A stretch of DNA of 64,000 nt from Methylobacterium sp. E-066 (GCF_022829635.1 NZ_JAKSYO010000183.1:186001-250000); one strand, 5' to 3'. Shown: positions 8,526 through 17,852, counted from the first letter of the stretch. Program-made: numbers and translations. Notes: generated by a model not told the origin, from the letters alone.

Positions 8526-9773
8526 TCAGTGCACGAGCGTGCGCGTTTCCTTGAACCGGGCCAGGCGCTCCACCAGCGGCGCGACCATCACCCGGTCGAG
8601 TTGCCTCAGCAGCCCGTGGCGCGCATGCGCGACATTCGCCTCGGCCTGCGCCCGGGCCCGGCGCTGCCAGGCGGCGCGGTCGCGTCGGCAATCGGCCCAG
8701 GCACCTTCGATCGACCGGAACACCTCCGGGAGGCGCTCGATCGGGTCGGTGATCCGGTCGTAATGGTGGTCGATCAGGCTGCCGAAGGTGTGGAAGCCCA
8801 GTTCCGACAGGAGCGCCACGGCGCGGGGCGCGCCGACCATCACGAAGGGCAGCCCCATGGCGGCGGCCTTCAGCGACTTCTCCGTGATGCGCTCGACGCC
8901 CAATTCAAAAAAATCGGTCTCGGAGATGATGGTCAGGTCGCAAGCCTTATAGGCCTGGGTATCGAGCGTCAGGACCATGTCGCCGCCCGGCGCCGGGGTG
9001 TCGATCCGCCTGGCCTGCCGGGGGATCCAGGTGCCGACATCGGCCAGCAGCGGCCCGAAGGCGGCCGCGATCTCCGGCGGGGCGTGGAACACGTCGATGC
9101 CGCCCGCCTTCGGGTTGTCCGGGCCGATCCCGTGGAACGCGATCAGGCCATCGCGGTCGAGGCGATGGAGCTGGAACCAGCGGAAGAGCAGTACCCGGTG
9201 CCAGCGCAGGGCTGCATTCTGGCAGAGAAATCGGGCCGGGCCCGCGGCTTGAGCGAACGGTGCGTAGCCGGTCCGGTCGAGGGGATGCTCGGAAAAAAGC
9301 CTCGGGCCGGCCTCTTCGTCGAGCCAGAGCGCGACCTGGAGCGGGAAGAAGTCGAAGGTCCAGAAGCGCAGGCCCTCGCCGTAGAGCTGCTCGTAGTCGA
9401 GCCGGAGCGCCCGGTTCTGGCTGACCAGGATGACCTGCGCCCGCGGGATGCCGAGCGTATCGAGGTTGCGGTGGAGCGCCTCGAAGGTCGGGGCGTGCAG
9501 GCCCGGCCCCTCGTTCGATAGGTCGAGGAGCAGCGCCGCCCGGCCGGCGCGCAGGTTCTCGACATCGCCGGGCTCAAGGAGATCCAGCCGTCCGTTCGCC
9601 TCCGGGAAGCCAAGGCGGACGAAATCGAGCACCGGCAGGCAGAGAACGTGATTGGCCGCGCCCGGTTGGGCCGTGACGGTGATCCGCTTGCCCATCCAGC
9701 CGAGCGCCGCCGGCAGGAAATGGCCGCCCTCCCCACGGGGAACCAGGACGATCTCAGGGAAGGTTTGGCTCAT
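8526..9773 (-). CDS. Uncharacterised protein with glycosyltransferase-like C-terminal signature
   Basis: A 415-residue soluble protein that I cannot name. Around residues 290-345 it has ITEKSLKAAAMGLPFVMVG, then LSELGFHTFGSLIDHHYD. This resembles a block in hypothetical proteins encoded near capsule or glycan genes, where the fold looks like a GT-B sugar transferase. The N-terminal half has alternating strand/helix segments (VLCLPVLDFVRLG, AALLLDLSNEG, VILVSQN) consistent with a Rossmann-like domain. No signal peptide or membrane segment is visible. It leads a two-gene unit with the zinc-ribbon protein. Confidence 0.65.
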   Translation of the reverse strand: MSQTFPEIVLVPRGEGGHFLPAALGWMGKRITVTAQPGAANHVLCLPVLDFVRLGFPEANGRLDLLEPGDVENLRAGRAALLLDLSNEGPGLHAPTFEALHRNLDTLGIPRAQVILVSQNRALRLDYEQLYGEGLRFWTFDFFPLQVALWLDEEAGPRLFSEHPLDRTGYAPFAQAAGPARFLCQNAALRWHRVLLFRWFQLHRLDRDGLIAFHGIGPDNPKAGGIDVFHAPPEIAAAFGPLLADVGTWIPRQARRIDTPAPGGDMVLTLDTQAYKACDLTIISETDFFELGVERITEKSLKAAAMGLPFVMVGAPRAVALLSELGFHTFGSLIDHHYDRITDPIERLPEVFRSIEGAWADCRRDRAAWQRRARAQAEANVAHARHGLLRQLDRVMVAPLVERLARFKETRTLVH

Positions 9774-9872
9774 CGCGATGCTCGGGCGGCCGGTCGCACG
9801 GTGGTCCGCCGCCTGAAAGCCGCGCGACGCCGGATAAAGGCTTCGCGCGGATGCGTCGATCCCCGATGCCGT

Positions 9873-10910
9873 TCAGGCCGGGGCCAGCTCCGCCGCGCGC
9901 ACCGGGGTCGGTCCCGCCCGATAGGCGGCCGACGCCTCGTCGGTCCGCCAGCAGGCCACCTTATGTCCCGGGGAAATCTCGCCCACCGGCGGCATCTCCT
10001 GGCGACATCGCTCCTCGACCAGGAAGCAGCGCGGCGCGAACGGGCAGCCCGGCGGCCGGTTGGCGAGGTCGGGCGGGCTGCCTGGGATGGTCTGGAGCCG
10101 CGAGCCCTTCGCCAGCGCCCCTTCCGCGCGGCTGCGGAGCAGGCCGATCGTGTAGGGATGGTGCGGGTCGAGCACGACCTGATGCGCCGTCCCGGTCTCG
10201 ACGATCTTGCCCGCGTACATCACGGCGATCCGGTCGGCGACCTCGACCGCCGCGCCGAGATCGTGGGTCACGATGATGATCGACAGGCCGAGATCGCGCT
10301 GCAATTCGCGCAGCAGCAGCAGGACCTGGATCTGCACGGTCGCGTCGAGGGCGGTGGTCGGCTCGTCGGCGAGCAGCACCTGCGGCCGGCAGGCGAGCGC
10401 GAGCGCGATCATGGCCCGCTGGCGCATGCCGCCGGACATCTCGTGCGGGTAATTGTCCAGCCGACGCTCCGGGCTCGGGATCCGCACCCGCTCGAACAGG
10501 GCGAGCGCGCGCTTGCGGGCATCGTCCTTCGAGATTTTCTCGTGACGGTGGATCGCCTCGGTGATCTGCCGGCCGACTGTGTAGACCGGGTCGAAGGCCA
10601 GCAGCGGCTCTTGGAAGATCATCGAGACGTCGCCGCCGCGGAAATCGGCGAGCTGGCGCCTGCTCAGCGCCTGCACGTCCCGGCCGGCAGCGAGAATCGT
10701 GCCCTCGATCCGGCTGCGCCCCTCGTGGAACAGCCGCAGGATCGCCCGCAGGGTGACGCTCTTGCCCGAGCCGGACTCACCGATGAGCGCCATCGCCTGT
10801 CCGCGCTCCACGGTGAGGTCGACGCCGTCGACGACCTGCACCTTGCCGAAGGCGACGCGCAGGTTCCCGAGGGTGACGGCGGGTTCCGGGTTCGACATCG
10901 GGGCGCTCAT
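9873..10910 (-). CDS. Peptide-type ABC transporter ATP-binding protein, DppD-like
   Basis: A 345-residue ATPase. Walker A is GESGSGKS, the ABC signature is MSGGMRQRAMIALAL, and Walker B is VLLADEPTTALD. After the ATPase core comes the oligopeptide-transporter C-terminal extension with CPFAPRC. ATG at 10910 overlaps the stop of the second ATPase gene (ATGA). It is the last gene of a leftward five-gene importer unit. Together with its partner it powers import of the ligand caught by the 14148-15770 binding protein. Confidence 0.92.
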   Translation of the reverse strand: MSAPMSNPEPAVTLGNLRVAFGKVQVVDGVDLTVERGQAMALIGESGSGKSVTLRAILRLFHEGRSRIEGTILAAGRDVQALSRRQLADFRGGDVSMIFQEPLLAFDPVYTVGRQITEAIHRHEKISKDDARKRALALFERVRIPSPERRLDNYPHEMSGGMRQRAMIALALACRPQVLLADEPTTALDATVQIQVLLLLRELQRDLGLSIIIVTHDLGAAVEVADRIAVMYAGKIVETGTAHQVVLDPHHPYTIGLLRSRAEGALAKGSRLQTIPGSPPDLANRPPGCPFAPRCFLVEERCRQEMPPVGEISPGHKVACWRTDEASAAYRAGPTPVRAAELAPA

Positions 10911-11962
10911 GCCGCGAGCGCCCGCGCCGGGGCGGAGGAATGCCCGGATCCCGGCTGGCGGGCGAGGCACGACACCCGATGCAGCGGCCCGATAGTGTCG
11001 AGGGGCGGCTCCTTCTCGCTGCAGACCGGCTCGGCGAGGCTGCAGCGGGGATGGAACCGGCAGCCGGAGGGCGGATCGATCGGGTTCGGCGGGTCGCCGG
11101 CCAGCAGCGCCACCTCCGTGCGGTTGTCGGGGTCGAGGGACGGCATCGAGGCCAGCAGCGCCTCGGTATAGGGATGGGCCGGCGCGTCGAGCACCGTGTC
11201 GGACGGGCCGATCTCGGAGACGCGGCCGAGATACATCACCATCACCCGGTCGGAGATGAACCGGACGACGTTCAGGTCGTGGCTGATGAAGATGTAGGTC
11301 AGGCCGAACTCGGCCTTGAGGTCGAGGAGGAGGTTCAGAACCTGCGCCTCCACGGACTTGTCCAGCGCCGAGACCGCCTCGTCGAGCAGCACCAGCCGCG
11401 GCTCCAGGGCAAGCGAGCGGGCGATGTTGACCCGCTGGCGCTGGCCGCCGGAGATCTCGTGCGGGTAGCGGCCGGCGAAGCGCTTCGGCTCCAGGCCGAC
11501 CCGGGCCAGCAGGGCGCGGGCGCGCTCCACCGCCTCGCGGCCGGGTACGCCGTTGACCTTCGGGCCGAAGGCGATCGATTGCTCCACGGTCATGCGCGGG
11601 TTGAGCGACGCGTAGCTGTCCTGGAACACCATCTGGACCTGGCGGCGGTAGGACCGCCACGGCATCACCCGTTCGCCCACCGCCTGGCCGTCATACAGCA
11701 GGGAGCCGGAATCGCGCTCGATCAGGCCCATGAGCAGCTTGGCGGTGGTGGACTTGCCGCAGCCGGATTCGCCGACGATGCCCAGGGTCTCGCCCTTCAG
11801 CACGTCGAAATCGACGCCGTCGACGGCGCGCACCACCTGCTTCTTGCCCCCGGCCTTGCGGACCGGGAAGTGCTTGTAGAGCCCTGAGACCGACAGGAGC
11901 GGCTGGGCCGGTCCGCCGCGGTCGCGGGCGAACGGGTCGGGGGCGTCCGGGATGACGCTCAC
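10907..11962 (-). CDS. Peptide-type ABC transporter ATP-binding protein, DppF-like
   Basis: A 351-residue ATPase. Walker A is GESGCGKST, the signature is ISGGQRQRVNIARSL and Walker B is LVLLDEAVSALD, which has DEAVSALD in place of the usual DEPTSALD. The C-terminal oligo_HPY extension contains CRFHPRCSLAEPVC, a cysteine pattern shared by the family. The start is a GTG at 11962 that overlaps the stop of the permease gene (GTGA). It forms a heterodimer with the DppD-like ATPase under the two permeases. Confidence 0.92.
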   Translation of the reverse strand: MSVIPDAPDPFARDRGGPAQPLLSVSGLYKHFPVRKAGGKKQVVRAVDGVDFDVLKGETLGIVGESGCGKSTTAKLLMGLIERDSGSLLYDGQAVGERVMPWRSYRRQVQMVFQDSYASLNPRMTVEQSIAFGPKVNGVPGREAVERARALLARVGLEPKRFAGRYPHEISGGQRQRVNIARSLALEPRLVLLDEAVSALDKSVEAQVLNLLLDLKAEFGLTYIFISHDLNVVRFISDRVMVMYLGRVSEIGPSDTVLDAPAHPYTEALLASMPSLDPDNRTEVALLAGDPPNPIDPPSGCRFHPRCSLAEPVCSEKEPPLDTIGPLHRVSCLARQPGSGHSSAPARALAA

Positions 11963-12891
11963 TGGCGAATCTCCATGGCGGCGCGCAGGCCGTCCGAGAA
12001 CATGTTGAAGGCGATCGAGACGACGAAGATGCACACGCCCGGCAGGGCCGCGACCACCGGGTTCGCGTAGATCGCGGTGCGCAGGGTGTTGAGCATCAGG
12101 CCCCATTCCGGCTCCGGCGGGCGCACGCCGAGTCCCAGGAAGGACAGGCCCGAGGCCAGGATCATCGAGACCGAGATCAGGCTGGTCGCGTAGACGAAGA
12201 TCGGCCCGACGACGTTGCCGAGCACCTGCACCCGCATGATCGTCAGCGGCGAGGCGCCGGACAGCTTGGCGGCGTCGATGTAGTCGCGCTTGCGGATGCC
12301 CGTGGTGACGCTCTCGGCGACCCGGGCGATCTGGGGCACGAACACGCAGGTGAGCGACACGATCGAGTTGAAGATGCCGGCCCCGAGCGCGCCCGACAGG
12401 GCGATTGCCAGCAGGACGGAGGGAAAAGCAAAAAAAACGTCGATGGTGCGCATCAGGATCGTGTTGGTCCAGCCGCCGACATAGCCGGCCAGGATCCCGA
12501 TGGCGGAGCCGATCACGAAGGCGATCAGCACCGGGGTGACCCCGATGAACAGCGACAGCCGCGAGCCCAGCATCAGCCGGCTGATCATGTCGCGCCCGAG
12601 CTCGTCCGAGCCGAGCCAGTAGGTGGCGTCGCCGACATGCTTGAGGCGGCGCAGCATCGACCCCTTGTACGGGTCCATCGGTGTGATCCAGGGCGACAGG
12701 ATCGCGATCAGGACCACGAGCAGGATCACGGCCCCGGCGCCCATGGCCACGGGATCGCGCACCAGGCGGTGTCCTACATGGCCCCAGAACCCCCGGGACG
12801 GGACGAAGGCGGCCTCCGGAGCGGCGTCTCCGGTGGAGAGCACGCCGCCGTCGAGGGCCATGGAGGCTGCGGTGATCGGTGCGGTCATCAT
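11959..12891 (-). CDS. Peptide-type ABC transporter permease, DppC-like
   Basis: A 310-residue inner-membrane protein. It begins with a soluble stretch of about 50 residues, then a first membrane helix (AVILLVVLIAILSPW), the DppC-type LGSDELGRDMISR motif, further helices, and the coupling loop DYIDAAKLSGASPLTIMRVQVL. ATG at 12891 has GGAGG five bases upstream. It lies 11 bp downstream of the DppB-like permease gene and overlaps the next ATPase gene. Confidence 0.92.
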   Translation of the reverse strand: MMTAPITAASMALDGGVLSTGDAAPEAAFVPSRGFWGHVGHRLVRDPVAMGAGAVILLVVLIAILSPWITPMDPYKGSMLRRLKHVGDATYWLGSDELGRDMISRLMLGSRLSLFIGVTPVLIAFVIGSAIGILAGYVGGWTNTILMRTIDVFFAFPSVLLAIALSGALGAGIFNSIVSLTCVFVPQIARVAESVTTGIRKRDYIDAAKLSGASPLTIMRVQVLGNVVGPIFVYATSLISVSMILASGLSFLGLGVRPPEPEWGLMLNTLRTAIYANPVVAALPGVCIFVVSIAFNMFSDGLRAAMEIRQ

Positions 12892-12902
12892 CGGCCTCCG
12901 GG

Positions 12903-13859
12903 TCAGGCGCGTTCGATGCGCGGGTCGAGGGCGGTCTGCATCACGTCCACCAGCAGGTTCAGGACCACGAAGAACATCGCCAGCACCAGGATCGAGCCCT
13001 GGAGCAGGGGCAGGTCGCGCTGGAAGATCGCGGCGTTGAGGAGGAAGCCGGTGCCCGGCCAAGCGAACACGGTCTCGACGAGGATCGAGCCGCCGAGCAG
13101 GTAGCCGAGCTGGAGGCCCATGATCGCCAAAGCGGTCGGGGCGGCGTTGCGCACCACGTGCTTGAACACGCCGAACTCGTCCATGCCCTTGGCGCGCAGG
13201 GCCTCGACGAAGTCCTGGGACAGGATGTCGGCCACCAGGGCGCGAACCGTGCGGGCGATGATGCCGGTGGGGATCACCGACATCGTCACCGCCGGCAGGA
13301 TCAGGTAACGCAGATGGTCGAAATCGGGCCGCCAGTTGCCGGAGCCGTCGGGCCCGGCGCCGGTGGGCGGCAGCCAGCCGAGGGTGGCCGAGAACACGAT
13401 CACCAGCACCATGCCGAGCCAGTAATGCGGCACGCTCACGCCGAAGACGGAGAGCGCCGAGGCGGCCCGGTCGGCCACCGAGTTGCGGTGGTAGCCGGCC
13501 ACGAAGCCGAACAGCGTCCCGAAGGTGAAGCCCAGCAGGGTCGCCACGGAGGCCAGGATCAGCGAGTTGACCACCGCGCGGCTGACCTCGCCCAGCACCG
13601 GCCGGCCGGTGGCGATGGAGGTGCCGAGATCGCCGTGGAGCACGTGCCACAGCCAGATCAGGTACTGGACCGGCAACGGCTTATCGAAGCCGTAGGCGGC
13701 CTTCATCTCGTTGATGGTCTCCTGGGTCGCATCCGCCGGCAGCACCGCGCTCAAGGCATCGCCCGGCGCGAGATGGACCAGCAGGAAGCAGACCAGGCTG
13801 ACGCCGAACGCCACCGGCGTGACGTAGACCAGGCGTTTGAGGATGTAGATCAGCATCAC
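12903..13859 (-). CDS. Peptide-type ABC transporter permease, DppB-like
   Basis: A 318-residue inner-membrane protein with the DppB N-terminus (YILKRLVYVTPVAFGVSLVCF), the LAPGDA motif, about six membrane helices, and the EAA-type coupling loop QDFVEALRAKGMDEFGVFKHV. It forms the channel with the DppC-like subunit. A 288-bp gap with palindromes separates it from the binding-protein gene upstream, so its expression may be lower than that of the binding protein. Confidence 0.92.
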   Translation of the reverse strand: MMLIYILKRLVYVTPVAFGVSLVCFLLVHLAPGDALSAVLPADATQETINEMKAAYGFDKPLPVQYLIWLWHVLHGDLGTSIATGRPVLGEVSRAVVNSLILASVATLLGFTFGTLFGFVAGYHRNSVADRAASALSVFGVSVPHYWLGMVLVIVFSATLGWLPPTGAGPDGSGNWRPDFDHLRYLILPAVTMSVIPTGIIARTVRALVADILSQDFVEALRAKGMDEFGVFKHVVRNAAPTALAIMGLQLGYLLGGSILVETVFAWPGTGFLLNAAIFQRDLPLLQGSILVLAMFFVVLNLLVDVMQTALDPRIERA

Positions 13860-13968
13860 GGGCCCCGATGTCGCGTTCCAGTCGGACGTGTTCCCCCGCA
13901 GGGGCTACGGGCAACACAGGTTTCGTTCGCAGCCGCAGCCCTGCCGCAGACTGGAAAAGGCGCGGGTC

Positions 13969-14062
13969 CCCTCTCCCGTGCGGGAGAGGGACAGGGTGAG
14001 GGGTGCGACCTCTCCGGAAGGACCCGATCCCTCACCGCGACCCTCTCCCGCTCGGGAGAGGG
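13969..14062. repeat. Paired CCCTCTCCCG palindromes
   Basis: Two copies of CCCTCTCCCG-N2-CGGGAGAGGG (13969-13990 and 14041-14062) flank a spacer that itself carries complementary GGGTGAGG and CCTCACC blocks, so the unit can fold as two small hairpins or one large one. It fills the gap between the binding-protein gene and the first permease gene. Such REP-like units often protect upstream mRNA, which would fit high binding-protein and lower permease levels. Confidence 0.8.
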
Positions 14063-14147
14063 AGCGCGTTGCGACTTGCAACAGCGCTTGTGCCTCACAC
14101 GGGGGCCGCCCGTAGCCGTGAAGGTACGGAGACCGGCCCTGCTTTAA

Positions 14148-15770
14148 TCACCGCCCCGCCGTCGCGATGGTGATCTTCGAAAAGTCCTGGAACCAGTTCT
14201 GGGCCTGAACGAAACCCTTCACCTTCGGGCTCATCGCCCGCGGGTTCACATCGTGCGTGATCATGATGAACAGCGCGTCGTCCACGAACTTCTCGTGGAC
14301 CTTCTCCAGGACCTTCGTCTGCTCGGGCTTGTCGAAGGTGGTGCGGACCTGGTCGAACAGCTTGTCCATCGCCGGATCGTTGTAATAGCCCCAGTTCGTG
14401 CCGTTCGGCGGGGCGAAGTTGCTCTGGAGGTGGCGGATGAACCCGGTGAATGGGTCCTGGATGAAGTACGAGTAATTGATCGCCGAGACGCCGCGGGAGA
14501 TGTCGGCCTTTGCCCCGGCCCGCCAGATGTTGATCAGCGTGTTCCACTCGACCACCTCGTAATCGACCTGGATGCCCACGTCGGCGAGGTTCTGCTGGAC
14601 GAACTCGTTCATCGGCAGCGGCTGCATCTGGCCCGAGCCCGAGGCCGAGATCGCGACCTTCAGCTTCAGGGGCTTGGCCGGGCTGTAGCCGGCCTCGGCC
14701 ATCAGCTTCTTGGCGGCGTCCGGATCGAATTTCACGTCGAAGCTCGGGTGGCCGAACCATTGGTGGCCGGGGGGCATGAAGCCCTTGGCGGGGATCGCGA
14801 GGCCGCCGAGCAGCTCCTTCAGGCCGTCGCGGTCGATGGCGAGGTTGGCGGCCTTGCGCACCCGGATATCGTTCCAGGGCGAGCCTTCGACCCGGGACAG
14901 GTGCCAGGTCCAGTTATGCGGATAGGCGTTGGTCACGATGGTGAAGCCGGCGCCCTTCAGCGAGGCCACGGCGTCCGGCGCGGGGGCCTCGATCCAGTCG
15001 ACCTGGCCGGAGCGGAGCGCCGCGACCCGGGCGTTGGCCTCGGGCAGCGGCACCAGCACGAGCTTATCGAGCTTCGGCACCCGGTTCGTGTCCCAGTATT
15101 CCTTGAACGGCACCATCTCGGCGCGCTCGCGCGGGGCGAACAGGGTCAGCTTCCATGGTCCGGTGCCGGACGGCTGCTTGGCGAAGGCGTCCCAGGACTT
15201 GCCGACCTTCTCCCACTGCGCCGGAGAGGACATCATGATCCAGGCGATCTGGTAGGGCAGCGTCGCGTCGGGGGCCTTGGTGATGATCTCGACCGTCTGC
15301 GGGTCGACCGCCTTGTAGGAGGCGACCGCCGGGATCCGGGTCTTGCCCTGTGCGGACTGGCGCGGGTCGTATTGCGGCGCGTCCGACTTCAGCAGCTTGT
15401 CGAGGTTCCACACCACCGCGTCGGCGGTGAAATCGGAGCCGTCGTGGAATTTCACCCCCGGCCGGAGCTTGAAGGTCCACTTGGTCTTGTCGGTGGCGTC
15501 GACCGCCCAGCTGGTGGCGAGGCCGGGCACGAGGTCGGAAGCCAGCTCGGCGCTCGACAGGTCCCAATTGATCAGCCCGTCATAGACCGTATAGCCCAGA
15601 AACCGCATGCCCTCGCCGCCATTGTCGGTCTGGCCGGTGGTCAGCGGGATGTCGGATGCGGTCATGCCGATTCGCAGCGTGCCCTGCGCGAGAGCGGCGG
15701 TGCTTGCAGAGAGCGCGAGGGCGCCGGCCAGCGCCGCACGGGCGCCAAAGGTTTTCAGACGAGACAGCAT
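14148..15770 (-). CDS. ABC transporter solute-binding protein, family 5
   Basis: A 540-residue periplasmic protein. From the ATG at 15770 the N-terminus is a Sec signal peptide (basic MLSRLK, hydrophobic core, ALAQ cleavage site). The mature part has the family 5 blocks RFLGYTVYDGLINWD, TKWTFKLRPGVKFHDGSDFT and VRKAANLAIDRDGLKELL. An upstream extension to 15860 would bury the signal peptide and is rejected. The family binds peptides, nickel, opines or other small ligands. Its place next to hpx and allA genes suggests a ureide, oxalurate or related nitrogen compound, which is inference. Confidence 0.9.
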   Translation of the reverse strand: MLSRLKTFGARAALAGALALSASTAALAQGTLRIGMTASDIPLTTGQTDNGGEGMRFLGYTVYDGLINWDLSSAELASDLVPGLATSWAVDATDKTKWTFKLRPGVKFHDGSDFTADAVVWNLDKLLKSDAPQYDPRQSAQGKTRIPAVASYKAVDPQTVEIITKAPDATLPYQIAWIMMSSPAQWEKVGKSWDAFAKQPSGTGPWKLTLFAPRERAEMVPFKEYWDTNRVPKLDKLVLVPLPEANARVAALRSGQVDWIEAPAPDAVASLKGAGFTIVTNAYPHNWTWHLSRVEGSPWNDIRVRKAANLAIDRDGLKELLGGLAIPAKGFMPPGHQWFGHPSFDVKFDPDAAKKLMAEAGYSPAKPLKLKVAISASGSGQMQPLPMNEFVQQNLADVGIQVDYEVVEWNTLINIWRAGAKADISRGVSAINYSYFIQDPFTGFIRHLQSNFAPPNGTNWGYYNDPAMDKLFDQVRTTFDKPEQTKVLEKVHEKFVDDALFIMITHDVNPRAMSPKVKGFVQAQNWFQDFSKITIATAGR

Positions 15771-15880
15771 ATCGGTTCGGGTACTCGCGTTGGTCCGGGA
15801 GGGCGGGCCCGGAATACGCTCGACCGTATGCAAGCCCGCGGCCAACCGGTCCCGGTCCATGCACGCCCCCCCCCCCGCCG

Positions 15881-16264
15881 CTAGGCGGTCTCGATGACGC
15901 TCACATGCGCGGCCACCACCCGCCAGCCCTCCGGAAAACGCACCCAGGTCTGGCTTTGGCGGCCGGTCTTGCCGGGGGCATTGTCACGGGTGAACAGGGT
16001 CATCGCGGTCGCGAAGTCGCGCCCGTAGGTGGTGATCACCGTCTGGGCCAGCACCCGTTCCAGGCCCACGGGCGAGCGGGCGCGCCGAAACGCCCGGATC
16101 GCGTCCATGCCGTAGAGGTTCTCCCCAGCGCCGTACCGGATGGTCCTGGGATCGTCCCGGAACAGGGCCTCCAGGGTGGCGACATCGTTGGTGGTCAGCG
16201 CGATCTCGTAGGCCCGGAACGCGGCCTCGACCTCGGCCCTCACGGTGGGATCGTCGATGACCAT
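15881..16264 (-). CDS. hpxZ: AtzH/HpxZ-like protein (DUF3225, NTF2 fold)
   Basis: A 127-residue protein of the SnoaL/NTF2-like family, matching the HpxZ/AtzH group: DDPTVRAEVEAAFRAYEIAL at the start, TIRYGAGENLYGMDAIRAFR in the middle and a closing SQTWVRFPEGWRVVAAHVS. In related operons it sits next to the AtzE/HpxY amidase and a small AtzG/HpxX subunit, as here. Its start overlaps the amidase stop by one base. A run of eleven C bases (15866-15876) lies just downstream. HpxZ was linked to oxalurate catabolism; AtzH is an amide hydrolase-like protein of unclear role. Confidence 0.85.
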   Translation of the reverse strand: MVIDDPTVRAEVEAAFRAYEIALTTNDVATLEALFRDDPRTIRYGAGENLYGMDAIRAFRRARSPVGLERVLAQTVITTYGRDFATAMTLFTRDNAPGKTGRQSQTWVRFPEGWRVVAAHVSVIETA

Positions 16265-17661
16265 CAGGCGATCTCCGCCACGGGGGCCGTGCAGATTCCG
16301 TCCCGCTCGAGCTGGCGCGCCACGCGCAGGGCCAGATCCTCGCGCCAGGGGGCGGCGATCACTTGGACGCCGAGCGGCAGCCCGGCATCGAGCCGCACCG
16401 GCACGGCCACCACCGGCAGGCCGATGAACGAGATCGGCTGGGTGAACAGGCCGATATTGGCCCGCACCGGCAAGGTCACGCCGTCGAGGACGAAGTGCGT
16501 CTGGCCGCCCTTGGGCGCCCGGCAGGGCGTCGCTGGGGCCAGGATCACGTCGACGCCGTCGAACAGCTCCAGCACCGCGTCCCGGTACCAGCGTCGGAAG
16601 CGCTGGGCGCGCTCGACGAAGGGCGCCGGGATCATCGCTCCGGCGATCAGCCGGTCCCGCACCGCCGGGTCGAAATCCCGCGGCCGGGTGCGCAGGCGGT
16701 CGAGGTGAAGCGCCGCGCCCTCGGCGGCGGTGATCAGATAGGCTGCGGCCCGGGCGCGATGGGCCTCCGGGAGTTCGACCGTGCGGCTCGCGCCGAGCGC
16801 GTCGGCGACGCGGGCGACGGCCGTAAACGCCTCCGGGTCGCCGCCGCGGGCGAAGTAGCCCCCCGCCACCGCGATGCGCAGGCCGCCGATCCCGGTTTCG
16901 AGGCTGGGAAGAGCGGGCTCGGGCGCCCGGGTGGTGGCGACCGGATCCTCGAGGTCGGGGCCTTGCATCGCGTCATAGGCCAGGGCGAGGTCGGTCACGC
17001 TCCGGGCCATCGGCCCGAGATGGTCGAGGCTGCCGACGAACGGGAAGCTGCCGGCCCGGCTGATCCGCCCGTAGGTCGGCTTCATCCCGAAGCAGCCGCA
17101 GAAGGCCGACGGCACCCGGATCGAGCCGTTGGTGTCGGAGCCGAGCGTCAGCGGCACCAGCCCGGCCGCCAGAGCTGCGCCGGAGCCCCCGGAGGAGCCG
17201 CCGGTCATGTGGTCGAGGGCGTGAGGATTGTGGGCGTCGCCGTCGTGGACGTTCTCGCCGGTGAAGTCGTAGGCGTACTCGCCCATGTTGAGCGCACCGA
17301 CCAGGATGGCACCGGCGGCCTCCAGGCGCCGCACCACGGCGCCGTCGCGGCCGGCCGGCGGGCGGTCCCGGTTGATCTTCGAGCCGGCCAGGGTCGGCAG
17401 GCTGGCGACGTCGATCAGGTTCTTGACCGCGAAGGGCACGCCGGCGAGCGGGCCGACGGCCTCGCCGCGGGCGATGGCGGCGTCGAGTGCCTCGGCCCGG
17501 GCGAGCGCGCGCTCGCTCAGCACGTCCGTGAAGGCGCCGACGCGCCCGTCGATCCGGGCGATGCGGTCGAGCGCGGATGCCATGGTCTCGCGGGCGCTCG
17601 CACGGCCCTCGGTGATCGCGGCGGCGATCGTCACGGCATCGGAGGTGGCCGGCACGCTCAT
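16264..17661 (-). CDS. hpxY: AtzE/HpxY family amidase
   Basis: A 465-residue amidase-signature enzyme. The Ser-Ser-Lys triad is visible: Lys80 in GVPFAVKNL, the cis-serine in GGSSGGS (about 156-157) and Ser180 in GSDTNGSIR. AtzE hydrolyses 1-carboxybiuret in cyanuric acid degradation, while HpxY is placed in oxalurate degradation. Sequence alone cannot separate these, but the adjacent allA favours purine/ureide catabolism. ATG overlaps the stop of hpxX (ATGA). The short N-terminus agrees with dependence on the AtzG-type subunit. Confidence 0.88.
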   Translation of the reverse strand: MSVPATSDAVTIAAAITEGRASARETMASALDRIARIDGRVGAFTDVLSERALARAEALDAAIARGEAVGPLAGVPFAVKNLIDVASLPTLAGSKINRDRPPAGRDGAVVRRLEAAGAILVGALNMGEYAYDFTGENVHDGDAHNPHALDHMTGGSSGGSGAALAAGLVPLTLGSDTNGSIRVPSAFCGCFGMKPTYGRISRAGSFPFVGSLDHLGPMARSVTDLALAYDAMQGPDLEDPVATTRAPEPALPSLETGIGGLRIAVAGGYFARGGDPEAFTAVARVADALGASRTVELPEAHRARAAAYLITAAEGAALHLDRLRTRPRDFDPAVRDRLIAGAMIPAPFVERAQRFRRWYRDAVLELFDGVDVILAPATPCRAPKGGQTHFVLDGVTLPVRANIGLFTQPISFIGLPVVAVPVRLDAGLPLGVQVIAAPWREDLALRVARQLERDGICTAPVAEIA

Positions 17662-17852
17662 GCCTCGAACCTCGGCGCCGCCTCGACTTCATCGGGGAGC
17701 GGGAAGCCTGCCACGAGCTCGGCCGCTGCGGCGAGGACGCGGAGGTTCGCGGTAATCGGCTGCATCCAGGCCGGATCGATGTCGAGGCCGAGCAACGGCG
17801 CCGTCACCGCTGTGTAGGCATCCGGGTCGAAGGGCGGGGGCGTCTCAGGCAT
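17658..17852 (-). CDS. hpxX: AtzG/HpxX-like small amidase subunit (DUF4089)
   Basis: A 64-residue protein from the ATG at 17852, preceded by GAGGAA. It has the AtzG layout: an acidic start, LLGLDIDPAWMQPITANLRVL, then a second helix ending in FPLPDEVEAAPRFEA. AtzG binds AtzE and stabilises it, much as GatC does with GatA. The frame is open further upstream to 17960, but the shorter form matches family size. Its stop overlaps the amidase start. Confidence 0.82.
   Translation of the reverse strand: MPETPPPFDPDAYTAVTAPLLGLDIDPAWMQPITANLRVLAAAAELVAGFPLPDEVEAAPRFEA

Noticed and set aside
15866..15876. Run of eleven C bases after hpxZ as a phase-variable tract
   Set aside because: It is 4 bases downstream of the hpxZ stop and outside any reading frame or promoter I can support, so slippage would have no clear effect.
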